Shown here: positions 8,795 to 17,378 of the stretch, in pieces
Position numbering within the stretch: position 1 is the stretch's first letter
Layout: each line of letters opens with the position of its first letter
DNA from: an uncultured Bilophila sp.
GTDB taxonomy: Bacteria; Desulfobacterota; Desulfovibrionia; Desulfovibrionales; Desulfovibrionaceae
DNA length: 64,000 nt
Reading direction: 5' to 3'
Assembly: GCA_902373525.1 (NCBI GenBank)
Contig: CABKMN010000006.1
Location: 29,439-93,438, forward strand
Position numbers and translations under genes: made by a program
Notes under the pieces: model-generated
Seen by the model: the letters and a program-made list of their open reading frames with translations, nothing else
What the model was told of the DNA's origin: nothing
Database searches by the model: none

Positions 8795-10027
8795 ATGAAC
8801 CGTAGATCCTTTCTGACTCTGATGGGTGGCCTCGGCATCGGTTCGGCTCTCGGCGGCGCGAAATCCGCGTCCGCCGCGGGCGGGACGTTCCACGGGTATC
8901 CCGACGGCAACGGCGTGCTGCACGACACCACGCTGTGCATCGGCTGCCGCAGGTGCGAACAGGCCTGCAACAAGGTCAACGACCTTCCCAAGCCGGAAAA
9001 GCCCTTTACCGATCTCAACGTGCTCAACGAGAAGCGCCGCACGACCGCCAAAGAGTGGACCGTGGTGAACAAGTATCGCCCCGCGAGCCTCGACAAGGAC
9101 GTGTTCCGCAAGACCCAGTGCATGCACTGCGAGGAACCCGCCTGCGCCAGCGCGTGCTTCGTGAAGGCGTTTACCAAGAACCCCGACGGTTCCGTGACCT
9201 ACGACCCCACCCTCTGCGTGGGCTGCCGTTACTGCATGGTCGCGTGCCCGTTCAACATCCCCGGCTACACCTACGACCGCGCCCTCAATCCGCTGGTCCA
9301 GAAGTGCACGCTGTGCCATCCGCGTCTCCAGGAAGGGAAACTTCCCGGCTGCGTGGAGGCGTGCCCGACCGGCGCGCTGGTCTTCGGCAAACGCAAGGAC
9401 CTGATCAAAATCGCGTGGGACCGCATCAACGCGCATCCCGAACGGTATCAGGGCCATGTGTACGGCGAGCATGAAATGGGCGGCACCGCGTGGATGACCA
9501 TTTCCGGAGCCCAGTTCAAGGAAGTGGGGCTGAACGAGGAGCTCGGCACCAAGGCCGCGGGCGAATACACCGCCGGCGCGCTTGGAGCCGTGCCCATGGT
9601 CGTGGGCATCTGGCCCGTCCTGCTCGGCGGCGCGTACGCGATCACCAAGCGTAAGGAACAGATCGCCAAGGAAGAACAGACCGAGGCCGTGAACACCGCC
9701 GTCGCCCGTACCGAGGAAGAGGCCGCGAAGAAGCTGCAGGCCAGCCTCGACAAGGCCGCGAAGGCCGCCGCCAAGGAAAAGGACAGCGCCGTCGCTTCCG
9801 AAGTGAAGAAGGCCGTGGCCGAAGCCGAAGAGGCGCTCCGCGCCCAGCTTGAGGCCGAAAAGGCCGAAGCCGTCGCCAAGGCCGTTGAAGAGGCCGCCGC
9901 CAAGGCCGCTGAGGAAGCCGCGAAGGCCGCCGAAGAAGCCGCGAAGGCGCAGCCCAAGGCTCCCATCAGGCCGTCCAAGCCTGAAAAGGGCAAGAAGGGC
10001 AAGAACACCACCGGCGGGGAGGCGTAA
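8795..10027 (+). CDS. hmcB: Hmc complex iron-sulfur protein
   Basis: Periplasm-facing four-cluster ferredoxin subunit, linking HmcA haems to the membrane subunits. A twin-arginine signal (RRSFLTLMGG at 3-12) begins the protein. Four cysteine groups follow: CIGCRRCEQAC at 48-58, CMHCEEPACASAC at 109-121, CVGCRYCMVACP at 141-152 and CTLCH...CVEACP at 171-191, consistent with four [4Fe-4S] clusters. One membrane segment lies at about 263-284. The last 125 residues are an Ala/Glu/Lys-rich coiled coil (repeated KAAEEAA units) ending in a lysine/proline tail that should sit in the cytoplasm. The ribosome site GGAGAAG precedes the start; hmcC starts 3 bp after the stop. Confidence 0.93.
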   Translation: MNRRSFLTLMGGLGIGSALGGAKSASAAGGTFHGYPDGNGVLHDTTLCIGCRRCEQACNKVNDLPKPEKPFTDLNVLNEKRRTTAKEWTVVNKYRPASLDKDVFRKTQCMHCEEPACASACFVKAFTKNPDGSVTYDPTLCVGCRYCMVACPFNIPGYTYDRALNPLVQKCTLCHPRLQEGKLPGCVEACPTGALVFGKRKDLIKIAWDRINAHPERYQGHVYGEHEMGGTAWMTISGAQFKEVGLNEELGTKAAGEYTAGALGAVPMVVGIWPVLLGGAYAITKRKEQIAKEEQTEAVNTAVARTEEEAAKKLQASLDKAAKAAAKEKDSAVASEVKKAVAEAEEALRAQLEAEKAEAVAKAVEEAAAKAAEEAAKAAEEAAKAQPKAPIRPSKPEKGKKGKNTTGGEA

Positions 10028-10030
10028 GCA

Positions 10031-11320
10031 ATGAAACTCTGGAAAAAGCTCTCGAATCGTCTTGACGCCATGGCCGACGTCATGGCCGCCAAGCCCTGCA
10101 TGCAGGGCTGCGTGGGGAAGACGCTGCTTTCCATCCCCCGTACGCCCGGCAACCTGATCACCGCGGTCATCCTCGCCATCGGCGTGCTGATCACCATCGG
10201 TCGTTTCGGGTTCGGCATCGGCGCGGTGACCAACCTGGACGACAACAACCCCTGGGGCATCTGGATCGCCTTCGACCTCCTGTGCGGCGTCGCGCTGGCG
10301 GCCGGCGGCTATGTGACCTCCTCGGCCTGCTACCTCTTCGGCATGAAGCGGTTCCACTCGGCCGTGCGCCCCGCCATCCTGACCGCCTTCCTCGGCTACG
10401 CCTTCGTGGTCGTCGCCCTGCTGTATGACGTAGGTCAGCCGTGGCGTCTGCCGTATCCGCTGATCGTTTCGCAGGGCACCACGTCCCTGCTGTTCGAAGT
10501 GGGCCTGTGCGTGGGCATCTACCTGACCGTGCTGTTCATCGAGTGGTCTCCCGTGGGCCTCGAATGGCTGCTCGGCATGAAGGAAGCCCCCTGCTGGCTG
10601 GTGCGCCTGCGCCCCTACATGCACACGATCCGCAAGGCCGTGCTGTGCTTCACCATCCCGCTGACCATCCTCGGCGTGGTGCTGTCCACCATGCACCAGT
10701 CCTCGCTGGGCGCGCTGTTCCTCATCGTGCCGAGCAAGATGCATCCCCTGTGGTACTCGCCGTTCATGCCGGTGTTCTTCTTCATCTCCTCGATGGTGGC
10801 CGGGCTTTCCATGGTCATCTTCGAAGGGACGCTGGCCCACAAGGCCCTGCACCACAAGATGGACGAAACCCATCTGCGCGAAGCCGACGGCGTCGTGTTC
10901 GGCTTCGGCCGCGCGGCCTCCTTCGTGCTGATCGGCTACTTCATCATCAAGGTGCTGGACACCACGATGGACAACGACTGGCACTACCTGTTCACCGGTT
11001 ACGGCGCCTGGTTCGCCGTTGAAATGGTGGGCTTCGTGCTCCTGCCCGCGTTCCTGTACGCCCTCGGCGTGCGCGAAAAGAACCTCACGCTCATCCGCGT
11101 CGGTTCGGTCTTCGCGGTGCTCGGCATCGTGGTCAACCGCTTCAACGTGTGCCTCGTGGCCTTCAACTGGCAGCTGGACAGCGCGGATCGCTACTTCCCG
11201 AGCATCTCGGAAGTCTTCCTGTCCATCTTCATCGTGACCCTGATTGTGACGGTCTACCGCTTCGTCTGCTCGAAGATGCCCGTCATGTACGAACATCCTG
11301 ATTTCAAGGACGCCCACTAG
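10031..11320 (+). CDS. hmcC: Hmc complex NrfD/PsrC-type membrane subunit
   Basis: A 429-residue polytopic membrane protein of the NrfD/PsrC family, the quinone- or electron-handling membrane subunit paired with HmcB. About ten hydrophobic spans are visible, starting with NLITAVILAIGVLITIGRFG near residue 40 and including AGGYVTSSACYLFGM and PLTILGVVLSTMHQSSLGAL. The N-terminal PCMQGCVGKTLL stretch matches the family's cytoplasm-proximal start. It follows hmcB at 3 bp and precedes the tiny hmcD by 17 bp, so the genes are translated as one operon. Confidence 0.93.
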   Translation: MKLWKKLSNRLDAMADVMAAKPCMQGCVGKTLLSIPRTPGNLITAVILAIGVLITIGRFGFGIGAVTNLDDNNPWGIWIAFDLLCGVALAAGGYVTSSACYLFGMKRFHSAVRPAILTAFLGYAFVVVALLYDVGQPWRLPYPLIVSQGTTSLLFEVGLCVGIYLTVLFIEWSPVGLEWLLGMKEAPCWLVRLRPYMHTIRKAVLCFTIPLTILGVVLSTMHQSSLGALFLIVPSKMHPLWYSPFMPVFFFISSMVAGLSMVIFEGTLAHKALHHKMDETHLREADGVVFGFGRAASFVLIGYFIIKVLDTTMDNDWHYLFTGYGAWFAVEMVGFVLLPAFLYALGVREKNLTLIRVGSVFAVLGIVVNRFNVCLVAFNWQLDSADRYFPSISEVFLSIFIVTLIVTVYRFVCSKMPVMYEHPDFKDAH

Positions 11321-11337
11321 GGCTCCGGGAGCGAACT

Positions 11338-11481
11338 ATGGAAGATTTTCCCACGCTCTATTCGTTTATGATCTTCACCAAGGGCTGGACGTATGTCCTC
11401 ATGGGCGTCGCGCTCGTGGGGTTCCTCGGCTACTGGCGCTTCCTTTTTGGGCGCGACGAACGGACCGGCAGACCCGAGTAA
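11338..11481 (+). CDS. hmcD: Hmc complex small membrane subunit
   Basis: A 47-residue reading frame (MEDFPTLYSF...) with one strong membrane helix, roughly WTYVLMGVALVGFLGYWRFL, and a charged C-terminus RDERTGRPE. It sits exactly where hmcD lies in the D. vulgaris hmc operon, 17 bp after hmcC and 18 bp before hmcE, with GGGAGCGA ahead of the start. Such small subunits are also seen in related DsrMKJOP/Qrc-like complexes. Assignment rests on length, topology and position. Confidence 0.88.
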   Translation: MEDFPTLYSFMIFTKGWTYVLMGVALVGFLGYWRFLFGRDERTGRPE

Positions 11482-11499
11482 TCCGCAAGGAGCTGTTGT

Positions 11500-12180
11500 A
11501 TGTACGAATTCCTCACTGGTCCCATGTTGTGGGTGGCCTTTCTCGTTTTCGTGATTGGCCTCGCCCGCCGTGTGGTCCTGTATATCCGGGGGCTGGACTG
11601 GCGGCTTGAACGCGTCGCCTACGGTCCGGGCCGCAAAATCGGTATGAAAGGCGCGCTTTCCTCCGTCTTTCAGTGGCTGGTTCCCTTCGGGACCCATAGC
11701 TGGCGCAAACAGCCGTACTTCACCATCGCCTTCTTCCTGTTCCACATCGGCGTGGTGATCGTGCCGCTGTTCCTCGCCGGGCACATGGTCATCATGCAGG
11801 AACGCTTCGGCTTCAGCCTGCCCGCGCTGCCCATGTGGTTCTCCGACGCGTTCACGGTGCTGGCCATCGCGGGCGGCATCATGATGGTCCTGCGCCGCAT
11901 CGCGCTGCCGGAAGTCCGCTTCCTCACCAACATGGCCGACTGGGCCATTCTGGTGCTGGTCCTGTTCGTGATCGTCGCCGGTTTCCTCGCCCGCATGCAG
12001 GCTCCCGGTTACGAAAGCTGGCTCCTGTGGCACATCTTCTCGGCCGAGCTGGTGCTCATTCTGGCGCCGTTCACCAAGCTGTCGCACATCGTGCTGTACT
12101 TCATGTCGCGCGGCCAGCTTGGCATGGACTTCGCCATCAAGCGTGGCGGCGCGACGCGCGGACCCGCTTTCCCCTGGTAA
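11500..12180 (+). CDS. hmcE: Hmc complex cytochrome b-like membrane subunit
   Basis: A 226-residue membrane protein of the NarI/DsrM-like group with about five hydrophobic helices. Histidines suitable as haem b ligands are visible in PYFTIAFFLFHIGVVIVPLFLAGHMV and in WLLWHIFSAELVLILAPFTKLSHIV. It would carry electrons across the membrane between HmcC/HmcD and the cytoplasmic HmcF. AAGGAGC precedes the start by 8 bases; hmcF follows 33 bp later. Confidence 0.92.
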   Translation: MYEFLTGPMLWVAFLVFVIGLARRVVLYIRGLDWRLERVAYGPGRKIGMKGALSSVFQWLVPFGTHSWRKQPYFTIAFFLFHIGVVIVPLFLAGHMVIMQERFGFSLPALPMWFSDAFTVLAIAGGIMMVLRRIALPEVRFLTNMADWAILVLVLFVIVAGFLARMQAPGYESWLLWHIFSAELVLILAPFTKLSHIVLYFMSRGQLGMDFAIKRGGATRGPAFPW

Positions 12181-12213
12181 TCCTTCGGGATTCCCAGCAT
12201 ATTGGAGGACAAC

Positions 12214-13608
12214 ATGCCTGAAGGCAAGTTTTGCAACAGACGGCCCGTCAACACCGAGGAAGACCTGAAAGCGCTCCTCGGCGACAAGGGCGGGCAGCAG
12301 TATTATAAAGAAATGGAAACCCTGGAAGTGGACACGGTCGCGCTGTGGGACAGCCTGCAGAAGACCTGCAAGTCCCGCACGCTGACGTGGCTCGAAATCT
12401 GTGCCCACTGCGGTCTGTGCGCGAACAGCTGCTTCCTGTACATGGCGAACAACCGCGATCCCAAACAGGTGCCGTCCTACAAGATTCAGTCCACGCTCGG
12501 TGAAATGATCCGCCGCAAGGGACAGGTCGACACGCAGTTCATGATCAACGCGATGGAAGTGGCGTGGGCGAAGTGCACCTGCTGCAACCGTTGCGGCACG
12601 TACTGCCCGCACGGCATCGACATGGGCGTGATGTTCAGCTACCTGCGGGGCATCCTGTACGCGCAGGGCTTCGTGCCGTGGGAACTCAAGATCGGCGCCG
12701 GCATGCACCGCGTTTACGGCGCGCAGATGGACGTGACCACCGAAGACTGGGTGGACACCTGCGAATGGATGGCCGACGAAAACTCGGAAGAGTGGCCGGG
12801 CCTTGAAATTCCGGTGGACAAGGAAGACTGCGACGTCATGTACATCCTGAACGCCCGCGAACCCAAGCACTACCCCGAAGACGTGGCGCAGGCCGCCATT
12901 CTCTTCCACGTGGCGGGCGAAAAGTGGACCGTGCCTTCCGTGGGCTGGGAAAACACCTCCCTGTCCATGTTCGCCGGGGACTGGGAAGCGTGCGCCAACA
13001 ACATAAAGCGCATCTACGGCGCGGTCGACAGGCTGCGTCCCAAGATGGTCGTGGGCACGGAATGCGGTCACGCGCACCGCGCCACGGTCGTCGAAGGTCC
13101 CTACTGGGCGGGCCGCGAAGACGGCCAGCCGCCGGTTCCGTTCCTGCACTATGTGGAATGGCTCGCCGACGCGCTCCGCAAGGGCAAGATCAAGATCGAC
13201 CCCGCCAAGCGTCTCAAGATGCCCGTGACGTTGCAGGACTCGTGCAACTACATCCGCAACCACGGTCTCGCCGAGCATACCCGCTACATCATGAGCCAGA
13301 TCGCGGAGGACTTCCGCGAAATGAAGTGCAACCGCGAAGACAACTTCTGCTGCGGCGGCGGCGGCGGTTTCAACGGCATCGGCAAGTTCCGCCCGCAGCG
13401 CGACAAGGGCCTGTACATGAAGTTGCAGCAGATTCGCGAAACCGGCGCCAAGCTGGTCATCTCGCCCTGCCACAACTGCTGGGACGCCATCCGCGACATG
13501 ATGGAAGTGTACAACGTGCACGACATCAAGTGGAGCTTCCTCAAGCCCATCATCATCGACATGATGATCGTCCCCGATCACCTCAAGCCGCATGATGACG
13601 ACGAATAG
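12214..13608 (+). CDS. hmcF: Hmc complex cytoplasmic iron-sulfur subunit (HdrD-like)
   Basis: Cytoplasmic subunit resembling heterodisulfide reductase HdrD and DsrK. The 464-residue protein has two [4Fe-4S] ferredoxin groups (CAHCGLCANSC at 63-73 and CTCCNRCGTYCP at 121-132), then two CCG-type domains ending in DSCNYIRNHG, NFCCGGGGGFNG and SPCHNCWDA, which bind the special catalytic cluster in this family. A TTG at 12202 is in frame, but GGAGG at 12204-12208 points to the ATG at 12214. It is the last hmc gene; no rrf1/rrf2 regulator pair follows, unlike D. vulgaris, and a terminator lies at 13621. Confidence 0.94.
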   Translation: MPEGKFCNRRPVNTEEDLKALLGDKGGQQYYKEMETLEVDTVALWDSLQKTCKSRTLTWLEICAHCGLCANSCFLYMANNRDPKQVPSYKIQSTLGEMIRRKGQVDTQFMINAMEVAWAKCTCCNRCGTYCPHGIDMGVMFSYLRGILYAQGFVPWELKIGAGMHRVYGAQMDVTTEDWVDTCEWMADENSEEWPGLEIPVDKEDCDVMYILNAREPKHYPEDVAQAAILFHVAGEKWTVPSVGWENTSLSMFAGDWEACANNIKRIYGAVDRLRPKMVVGTECGHAHRATVVEGPYWAGREDGQPPVPFLHYVEWLADALRKGKIKIDPAKRLKMPVTLQDSCNYIRNHGLAEHTRYIMSQIAEDFREMKCNREDNFCCGGGGGFNGIGKFRPQRDKGLYMKLQQIRETGAKLVISPCHNCWDAIRDMMEVYNVHDIKWSFLKPIIIDMMIVPDHLKPHDDDE

Positions 13609-13620
13609 TCCGTAACCATC

Positions 13621-13659
13621 GGGGCCGGGAGAAGGAACGCTTCTTCCGGCCCCTTTTTT
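13621..13659 (+). terminator. Intrinsic terminator of the hmc operon
   Basis: GGGGCCGGGAGAAG pairs with CTTCTTCCGGCCCC (one mismatch) around a GAACG loop, followed directly by TTTTTTC. It is 12 bp past the hmcF stop. Confidence 0.9.
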
Positions 13660-13724
13660 CTTCCGCGACGTTCGCTCGTAGGCGGAGGTTCCGCCTTTGC
13701 CTGCCTCTCCTGAACAAGAGAAGG

Positions 13725-13758
13725 ACAACGCCCCGGATCGGAAGATTCGGGGCGTTGT
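13725..13758. repeat. Hairpin-forming inverted repeat
   Basis: ACAACGCCCCGGAT pairs with ATTCGGGGCGTTGT (one G-T pair) across a short loop. No T-run follows on either strand. It lies between the hmc terminator and the next hairpin, in a stretch without genes; role unknown. Confidence 0.5.
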
Positions 13759-13933
13759 CGCGTGACGAGAGAAGCCGCGCAAGAAGGGGCGGAGCGTTTC
13801 AGGAAACTCTTTCCTCTGTGGCGGAGTGCTTTTGAGGTAAACGCCGCCGGGGGGATGATTGGACCACTTCGGGCCCTGCGCGCCGCACGACGCCGTCCTG
13901 CGGCCCGGTATAAACGTCTTAGGAGAGGTAGGG

Positions 13934-13992
13934 ATTGGGGGGAAGGGGAGGAGAATCCCTTCTCCAAAAGGATTCTCCTCCCCTTCCCCAAT
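13934..13992. repeat. Long GC-rich hairpin (repeat copy 2)
   Basis: ATTGGGGGGAAGGGGAGG opens and CCTCCCCTTCCCCAAT closes a nearly perfect stem of about 26 bp. It starts three bases past the alcohol dehydrogenase stop on the minus strand, so it probably terminates that transcript; it lacks a clear T-run. Sequence and architecture match the hairpins at 1298 and 63511. Confidence 0.75.
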
Positions 13993-13995
13993 GCC

Positions 13996-15207
13996 TCAGT
14001 CCATCTTCTTCAAAGACTTCCGGTAAATCTTCTCGATGCGTTCGGGCGTGGCGGGCACAGGGGCGACGGAGAGCAGCAGATCGAGCGACGGGGTGTGCTG
14101 GGCCAGATCGCACAGCCGCGCGATGTCGTTTTCGGTAAAGCCCTCGTCTTCGAGCTTCTGCGGCACGCCCATGTCGGCGAGCCACGTTTCAAGCCCCTTG
14201 GCGGCCTTGTGGGCCTCGTCGGGCGTTCCCTTGAGCTCCGGCATCAGAGGCCGCAGAATCGTGCCCAGCGTGGCCGCACAGGCCGGATAGCACTCTTCGA
14301 CGATGGCGGGGACGATCATCGACAGGCCGAGGCCGTGCGCCAGTTCGGGCTTTACGCCGCTGAGGGGATGCTCCAGCGCATGGGTGAAGTGCAGCAGGCC
14401 GTTGTCGAACGCCGTACCCGCAATCATGGAGGCGTAGGTCAGGCAGTAGCGGGCCTTGAGGTCCTCGGGGTCGGCGAGCGCCTTGGGGAGGTACTTCGCC
14501 ACGAGACGGATGGTTTCCTCGGCCAGCATGATGGACAACGGGTTGGCGGCGGTCGAGGTCGCGGCTTCGATGACGTGGTTCACGGCGTCGATGGAGACGT
14601 AGCGCGTCTGCTTCGGCGAGAGCTTGGTCATCAGGCCCGGATCGTCGATGGAGAACAGCGGGTACAGGCAATCGTAGGCGATGGCGGGCTTGTAGTTCAG
14701 CTTTGTGATGCTCGCCACGGCGAAGCGGTCCACTTCGCTGCCCGTGCCGTGCGTCAGGTTGATGACGACGATGGGCACGGCCTTGGTGGGCGTGAACGCG
14801 AAGGTATACAGCTCCTCCGCCGTCTTGCCGGGATTCGCCAGCATGATGGCCGCGCTCTTGCCCGCGTCGATGGGGCTGCCGCCGCCGATGCACAAAACGG
14901 CCTGCGCTCCGGCCGACCTGCCGAGCGCCGTGGCTTCGTCGATGGCGTCCGTGGTGGGATTGGGAGTCACCTTGTCGTACAGGGTCGTGCGGATGCCGTG
15001 CCTGGCACAGGCCGCGGTCACATAGTCCCAAGCGCCAGTGAGCTTGTAGGAGCGTCCGCCGGTTACGCACAGGAGGGATTCGATGCCCCGGGCCTTGAGT
15101 TCTCCGACGATGTCGTCGATCTTGGCGATGGCGCCGACGCCGAGATAGGTCGTTGTCTTGGTACGGATTTCCTTGATATCACGTTCATTGAACAGGGCAT
15201 CCCACAT
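13996..15207 (-). CDS. Iron-containing alcohol dehydrogenase
   Basis: NAD(P)-dependent group III alcohol dehydrogenase, 403 residues. The nucleotide-binding stretch reads AVLCIGGGSPIDAGK, with THGTGSEVDRFAV next. The metal ligands are visible as D and H in SIDAVNHVIEAATS and as the histidines of FTHALEHPLSGVKPELAHGLG. An AAGGAGT site precedes the start. The gene stands alone, converging on hmcF. In taurine-degrading Bilophila a relative reduces sulfoacetaldehyde to isethionate, but no aminotransferase or isethionate lyase neighbours are present here, so the substrate stays open (small aldehyde or alcohol). Confidence 0.9.
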   Translation of the reverse strand: MWDALFNERDIKEIRTKTTTYLGVGAIAKIDDIVGELKARGIESLLCVTGGRSYKLTGAWDYVTAACARHGIRTTLYDKVTPNPTTDAIDEATALGRSAGAQAVLCIGGGSPIDAGKSAAIMLANPGKTAEELYTFAFTPTKAVPIVVINLTHGTGSEVDRFAVASITKLNYKPAIAYDCLYPLFSIDDPGLMTKLSPKQTRYVSIDAVNHVIEAATSTAANPLSIMLAEETIRLVAKYLPKALADPEDLKARYCLTYASMIAGTAFDNGLLHFTHALEHPLSGVKPELAHGLGLSMIVPAIVEECYPACAATLGTILRPLMPELKGTPDEAHKAAKGLETWLADMGVPQKLEDEGFTENDIARLCDLAQHTPSLDLLLSVAPVPATPERIEKIYRKSLKKMD

Positions 15208-15873
15208 GACGGACTCCTTTATGTGAAATCGTGTTAGATTGAATAATCAAACAAATTGTTCTTTTGTTCACTAACTAGTCCCGGAACGGATGATTGTCAA
15301 GTTATCATTTGCACAAAACATATCATTCGGGAAATCATTTTGAGAATCAGATGCGGTCGGTAAAAAAACAGGAAAAGAAAAGGGATGTTGGATAGAAAAA
15401 CGGTCCGCTTCGAGGACGCGATGGGAGCGGCGCACCGCAAATCCCGGAGTCCCGGTATGCCCGTGGCACCTGTGGGATTCCGAATCCGGTTTGGGGCGAA
15501 ACGGCATTGTCCTCATTCTGGGAAGAAAAGTGTGCAATATTGGGGGCGGCCTTACGGATGCCATACGGGCGTGCGGATGAATTGCGGTGGTGGAGGCAAG
15601 TGGCGGAGCGTGTATATGTCTCGCGGGGGACAGGCGGTTGCGGGGGGTTCCGAAAGGGAGGGGGAGGCTCCGTCGGGGAGAGCACATAAAGCGTCCTGTA
15701 CGATGCCTTTTTCCGTAAGGCAGGGGGATTCATGTTGGAACGGAACAAGGCTCAGACAGGCGATATGGCGTCCGTGAGGGATGCGGAAAGGATACGCGGG
15801 GCCATCGCTGCCTTGGGTTCCCTCTTGCCGTGGCGCGGTGCGGCGGCTACCCTGCACGGAAAGGAGGCTTCCC
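15208..15873. other. Intergenic region, no convincing gene
   Basis: The 100 bp nearest the dehydrogenase start are AT-rich and probably hold its promoter: read on the minus strand, TTGTTT and TCTAAC lie about 15 bp apart. The rest is GC-richer but has only short competing frames on both strands without ribosome sites. I see no RNA gene or repeat. Confidence 0.5.
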
Positions 15874-16068
15874 ATGATGAAGAGACTTGCACGCCAGTTC
15901 CCGGCCTATGCCGCAGGCGTCTATCTGGCTACGGGCCTCATGGATGGTGCGTGGAACCCGCTGCGCTGGAGCGGGCGGCAGTGGGCGGCTGCTGCCTTGG
16001 CCGGCGTCATCGTGCTGATCGGCTCGTGGGCGTGGAACCGGTGGAGGGTGAGGAGGGCTGTCCCATGA
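15874..16068 (+). CDS. Small single-span membrane protein, unknown
   Basis: A 64-residue protein beginning MMKRLARQFPAYAAGVYLATG. A very good ribosome site, AAGGAGG, lies 6 bases ahead, which is the main support. It has a weakly hydrophobic amphipathic first half, then one clear membrane helix (AAAALAGVIVLIGSWAWN) and a basic tail RWRVRRAVP, giving an N-out or hairpin topology. I do not recognise the family. It is monocistronic, with trmO starting 219 bp later in the same direction. Confidence 0.6.
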   Translation: MMKRLARQFPAYAAGVYLATGLMDGAWNPLRWSGRQWAAAALAGVIVLIGSWAWNRWRVRRAVP

Positions 16069-16287
16069 AATTCCGAAGGCTGCCCGAACGGGTCGGTCTG
16101 TTCCGGGAGCCCGCGTCCCGTTTTTTAGGAAATCCTTGTGAGCCGCATCCGGGACGCCAAGCGCCGCCCGGTCGCCTAGCTTGCCGTCAGCCGGAGACCG
16201 GCTGCCGGTTTACCCTTTAACGCCGTTTCCACGGTTCCGGTGAGCCGTCGGGCTGTGCCCGATGATGCGCGAAAAGACGGTGCCCCT

Positions 16288-16974
16288 ATGAACGTAATCG
16301 CTTATATTCGTAATGACTTTCAGGAAAAATTCGGTATCCCCCGACAAAGCGGCGTCGTGGAGACGGCTCTGTCCGAGATTGTTTTTGAACCGGCCTACCG
16401 GAGTGCGGAGGCCCTGCGGGGATTGGAAGGTTTTTCTCATATCTGGCTGATCTGGGCGTTTTCCGCCTCCGCGGGCAAAGGCTGGTCGCCTACGGTCCGG
16501 CCTCCGCGTTTGGGCGGCAACGCGCGGGTGGGCGTTTTTGCCTCGCGCTCTCCGTTCCGTCCGAATCCGCTGGGGTTGTCGGCGGTGAAGCTGGAAGACA
16601 TTGTGCTCCAGTCCCCGGAAGGGCCGCTGTTGCGGGTTTCCGGGGCCGACCTGCTGCACGGAACGCCGATTTTCGATATAAAACCGTACCTCCCCTACGC
16701 CGACTGTCTTCCGCAGGCGACAGGCGGTTTTGCGGGAGCGAAACCGGGTCCCCGGCTTGCGGTAAGCGCCGCACCGGAAGTCCTGCAAGGGCTCCCGGCG
16801 GGCAAATGGACGACGTTGCGCGCGGTGCTGGCGCTTGATCCGCGCCCGTCCTATCAGGATGATCCCGAGCGGGTTTACGGATTCGCCTTTGCCGGACGCA
16901 ATGTCAGGTTCCGGGTGAACGGCTCGACGCTTGAGGTGCTTTCCATTGATGCGGCGGGAGAAACAGCTTCGTGA
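16288..16974 (+). CDS. trmO: tRNA (N6-threonylcarbamoyladenosine37-N6)-methyltransferase
   Basis: TrmO (formerly TsaA/YaeB) adds a methyl group to t6A37 of threonine-type tRNAs using S-adenosylmethionine. The 228-residue protein has the family's beta-barrel signatures: FQEKFGIPRQSG, EGFSHIWLIWAF, FASRSPFRPNPLGLS (SAM and substrate site) and GTPIFDIKPYLPYAD. The start at MNVIAYIRNDF matches the family; the frame is open 16 codons further upstream but those are not conserved-looking and no strong ribosome site exists for either. It lies about 290 bp from tRNA-Thr, itself a target of this modification, though that is probably chance. Confidence 0.92.
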   Translation: MNVIAYIRNDFQEKFGIPRQSGVVETALSEIVFEPAYRSAEALRGLEGFSHIWLIWAFSASAGKGWSPTVRPPRLGGNARVGVFASRSPFRPNPLGLSAVKLEDIVLQSPEGPLLRVSGADLLHGTPIFDIKPYLPYADCLPQATGGFAGAKPGPRLAVSAAPEVLQGLPAGKWTTLRAVLALDPRPSYQDDPERVYGFAFAGRNVRFRVNGSTLEVLSIDAAGETAS

Positions 16975-17218
16975 TGGGAAACCGGGAAGCCGCGCCGCCG
17001 TCAATCAAAGCCCCCTGTCCATACAGACCGGGTACTGGAACCGGTTGAAGGTGGGCAATGACGGTCACGGCGCGGCGACTGCACGGCGGTTGCGCCTGCC
17101 ATGAGGGAATCCGCACGCTGTCGGGCCTGCCGTTTTACCCGGAAGAGAGCAAGGTTAGAAGTGGAACCTTGCGTTCCCCATCTGGCAGGGAGGGGCAGAA
17201 GTGGAGCGGCATACAACG

Positions 17219-17254
17219 AAAAAAGCCCTTACGGTTATTCACCATAAGGGCTTT
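17219..17254 (-). terminator. Terminator of tRNA-Thr
   Basis: AAAGCCCTTA pairs with TAAGGGCTTT around a 13-base loop, and on the minus strand is followed by six T residues. It is 7 bp past the tRNA 3' end. The stem core resembles those after tRNA-Lys (57279) and tRNA-Asn (29371). Confidence 0.85.
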
Positions 17255-17261
17255 GATTTCG

Positions 17262-17337
<76 letters not shown>

Positions 17338-17378
17338 GTTTGGGTTTGTCGCGCTAGTCGCTGTCGACGAAGAAGCTT

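Noticed and set aside
8672..13782. Two very long minus-strand frames opposite the hmc genes (8672-11317 and 11317-13782)
   Set aside because: They are antisense shadows of GC-rich codon-biased genes; products are rich in His, Gly and Arg with no domain, while the plus strand encodes clear Hmc subunits.
13996..15207. Naming the alcohol dehydrogenase as sulfoacetaldehyde reductase
   Set aside because: Fits the presumed lineage, but no taurine-pathway neighbours are present and the family has many substrates.
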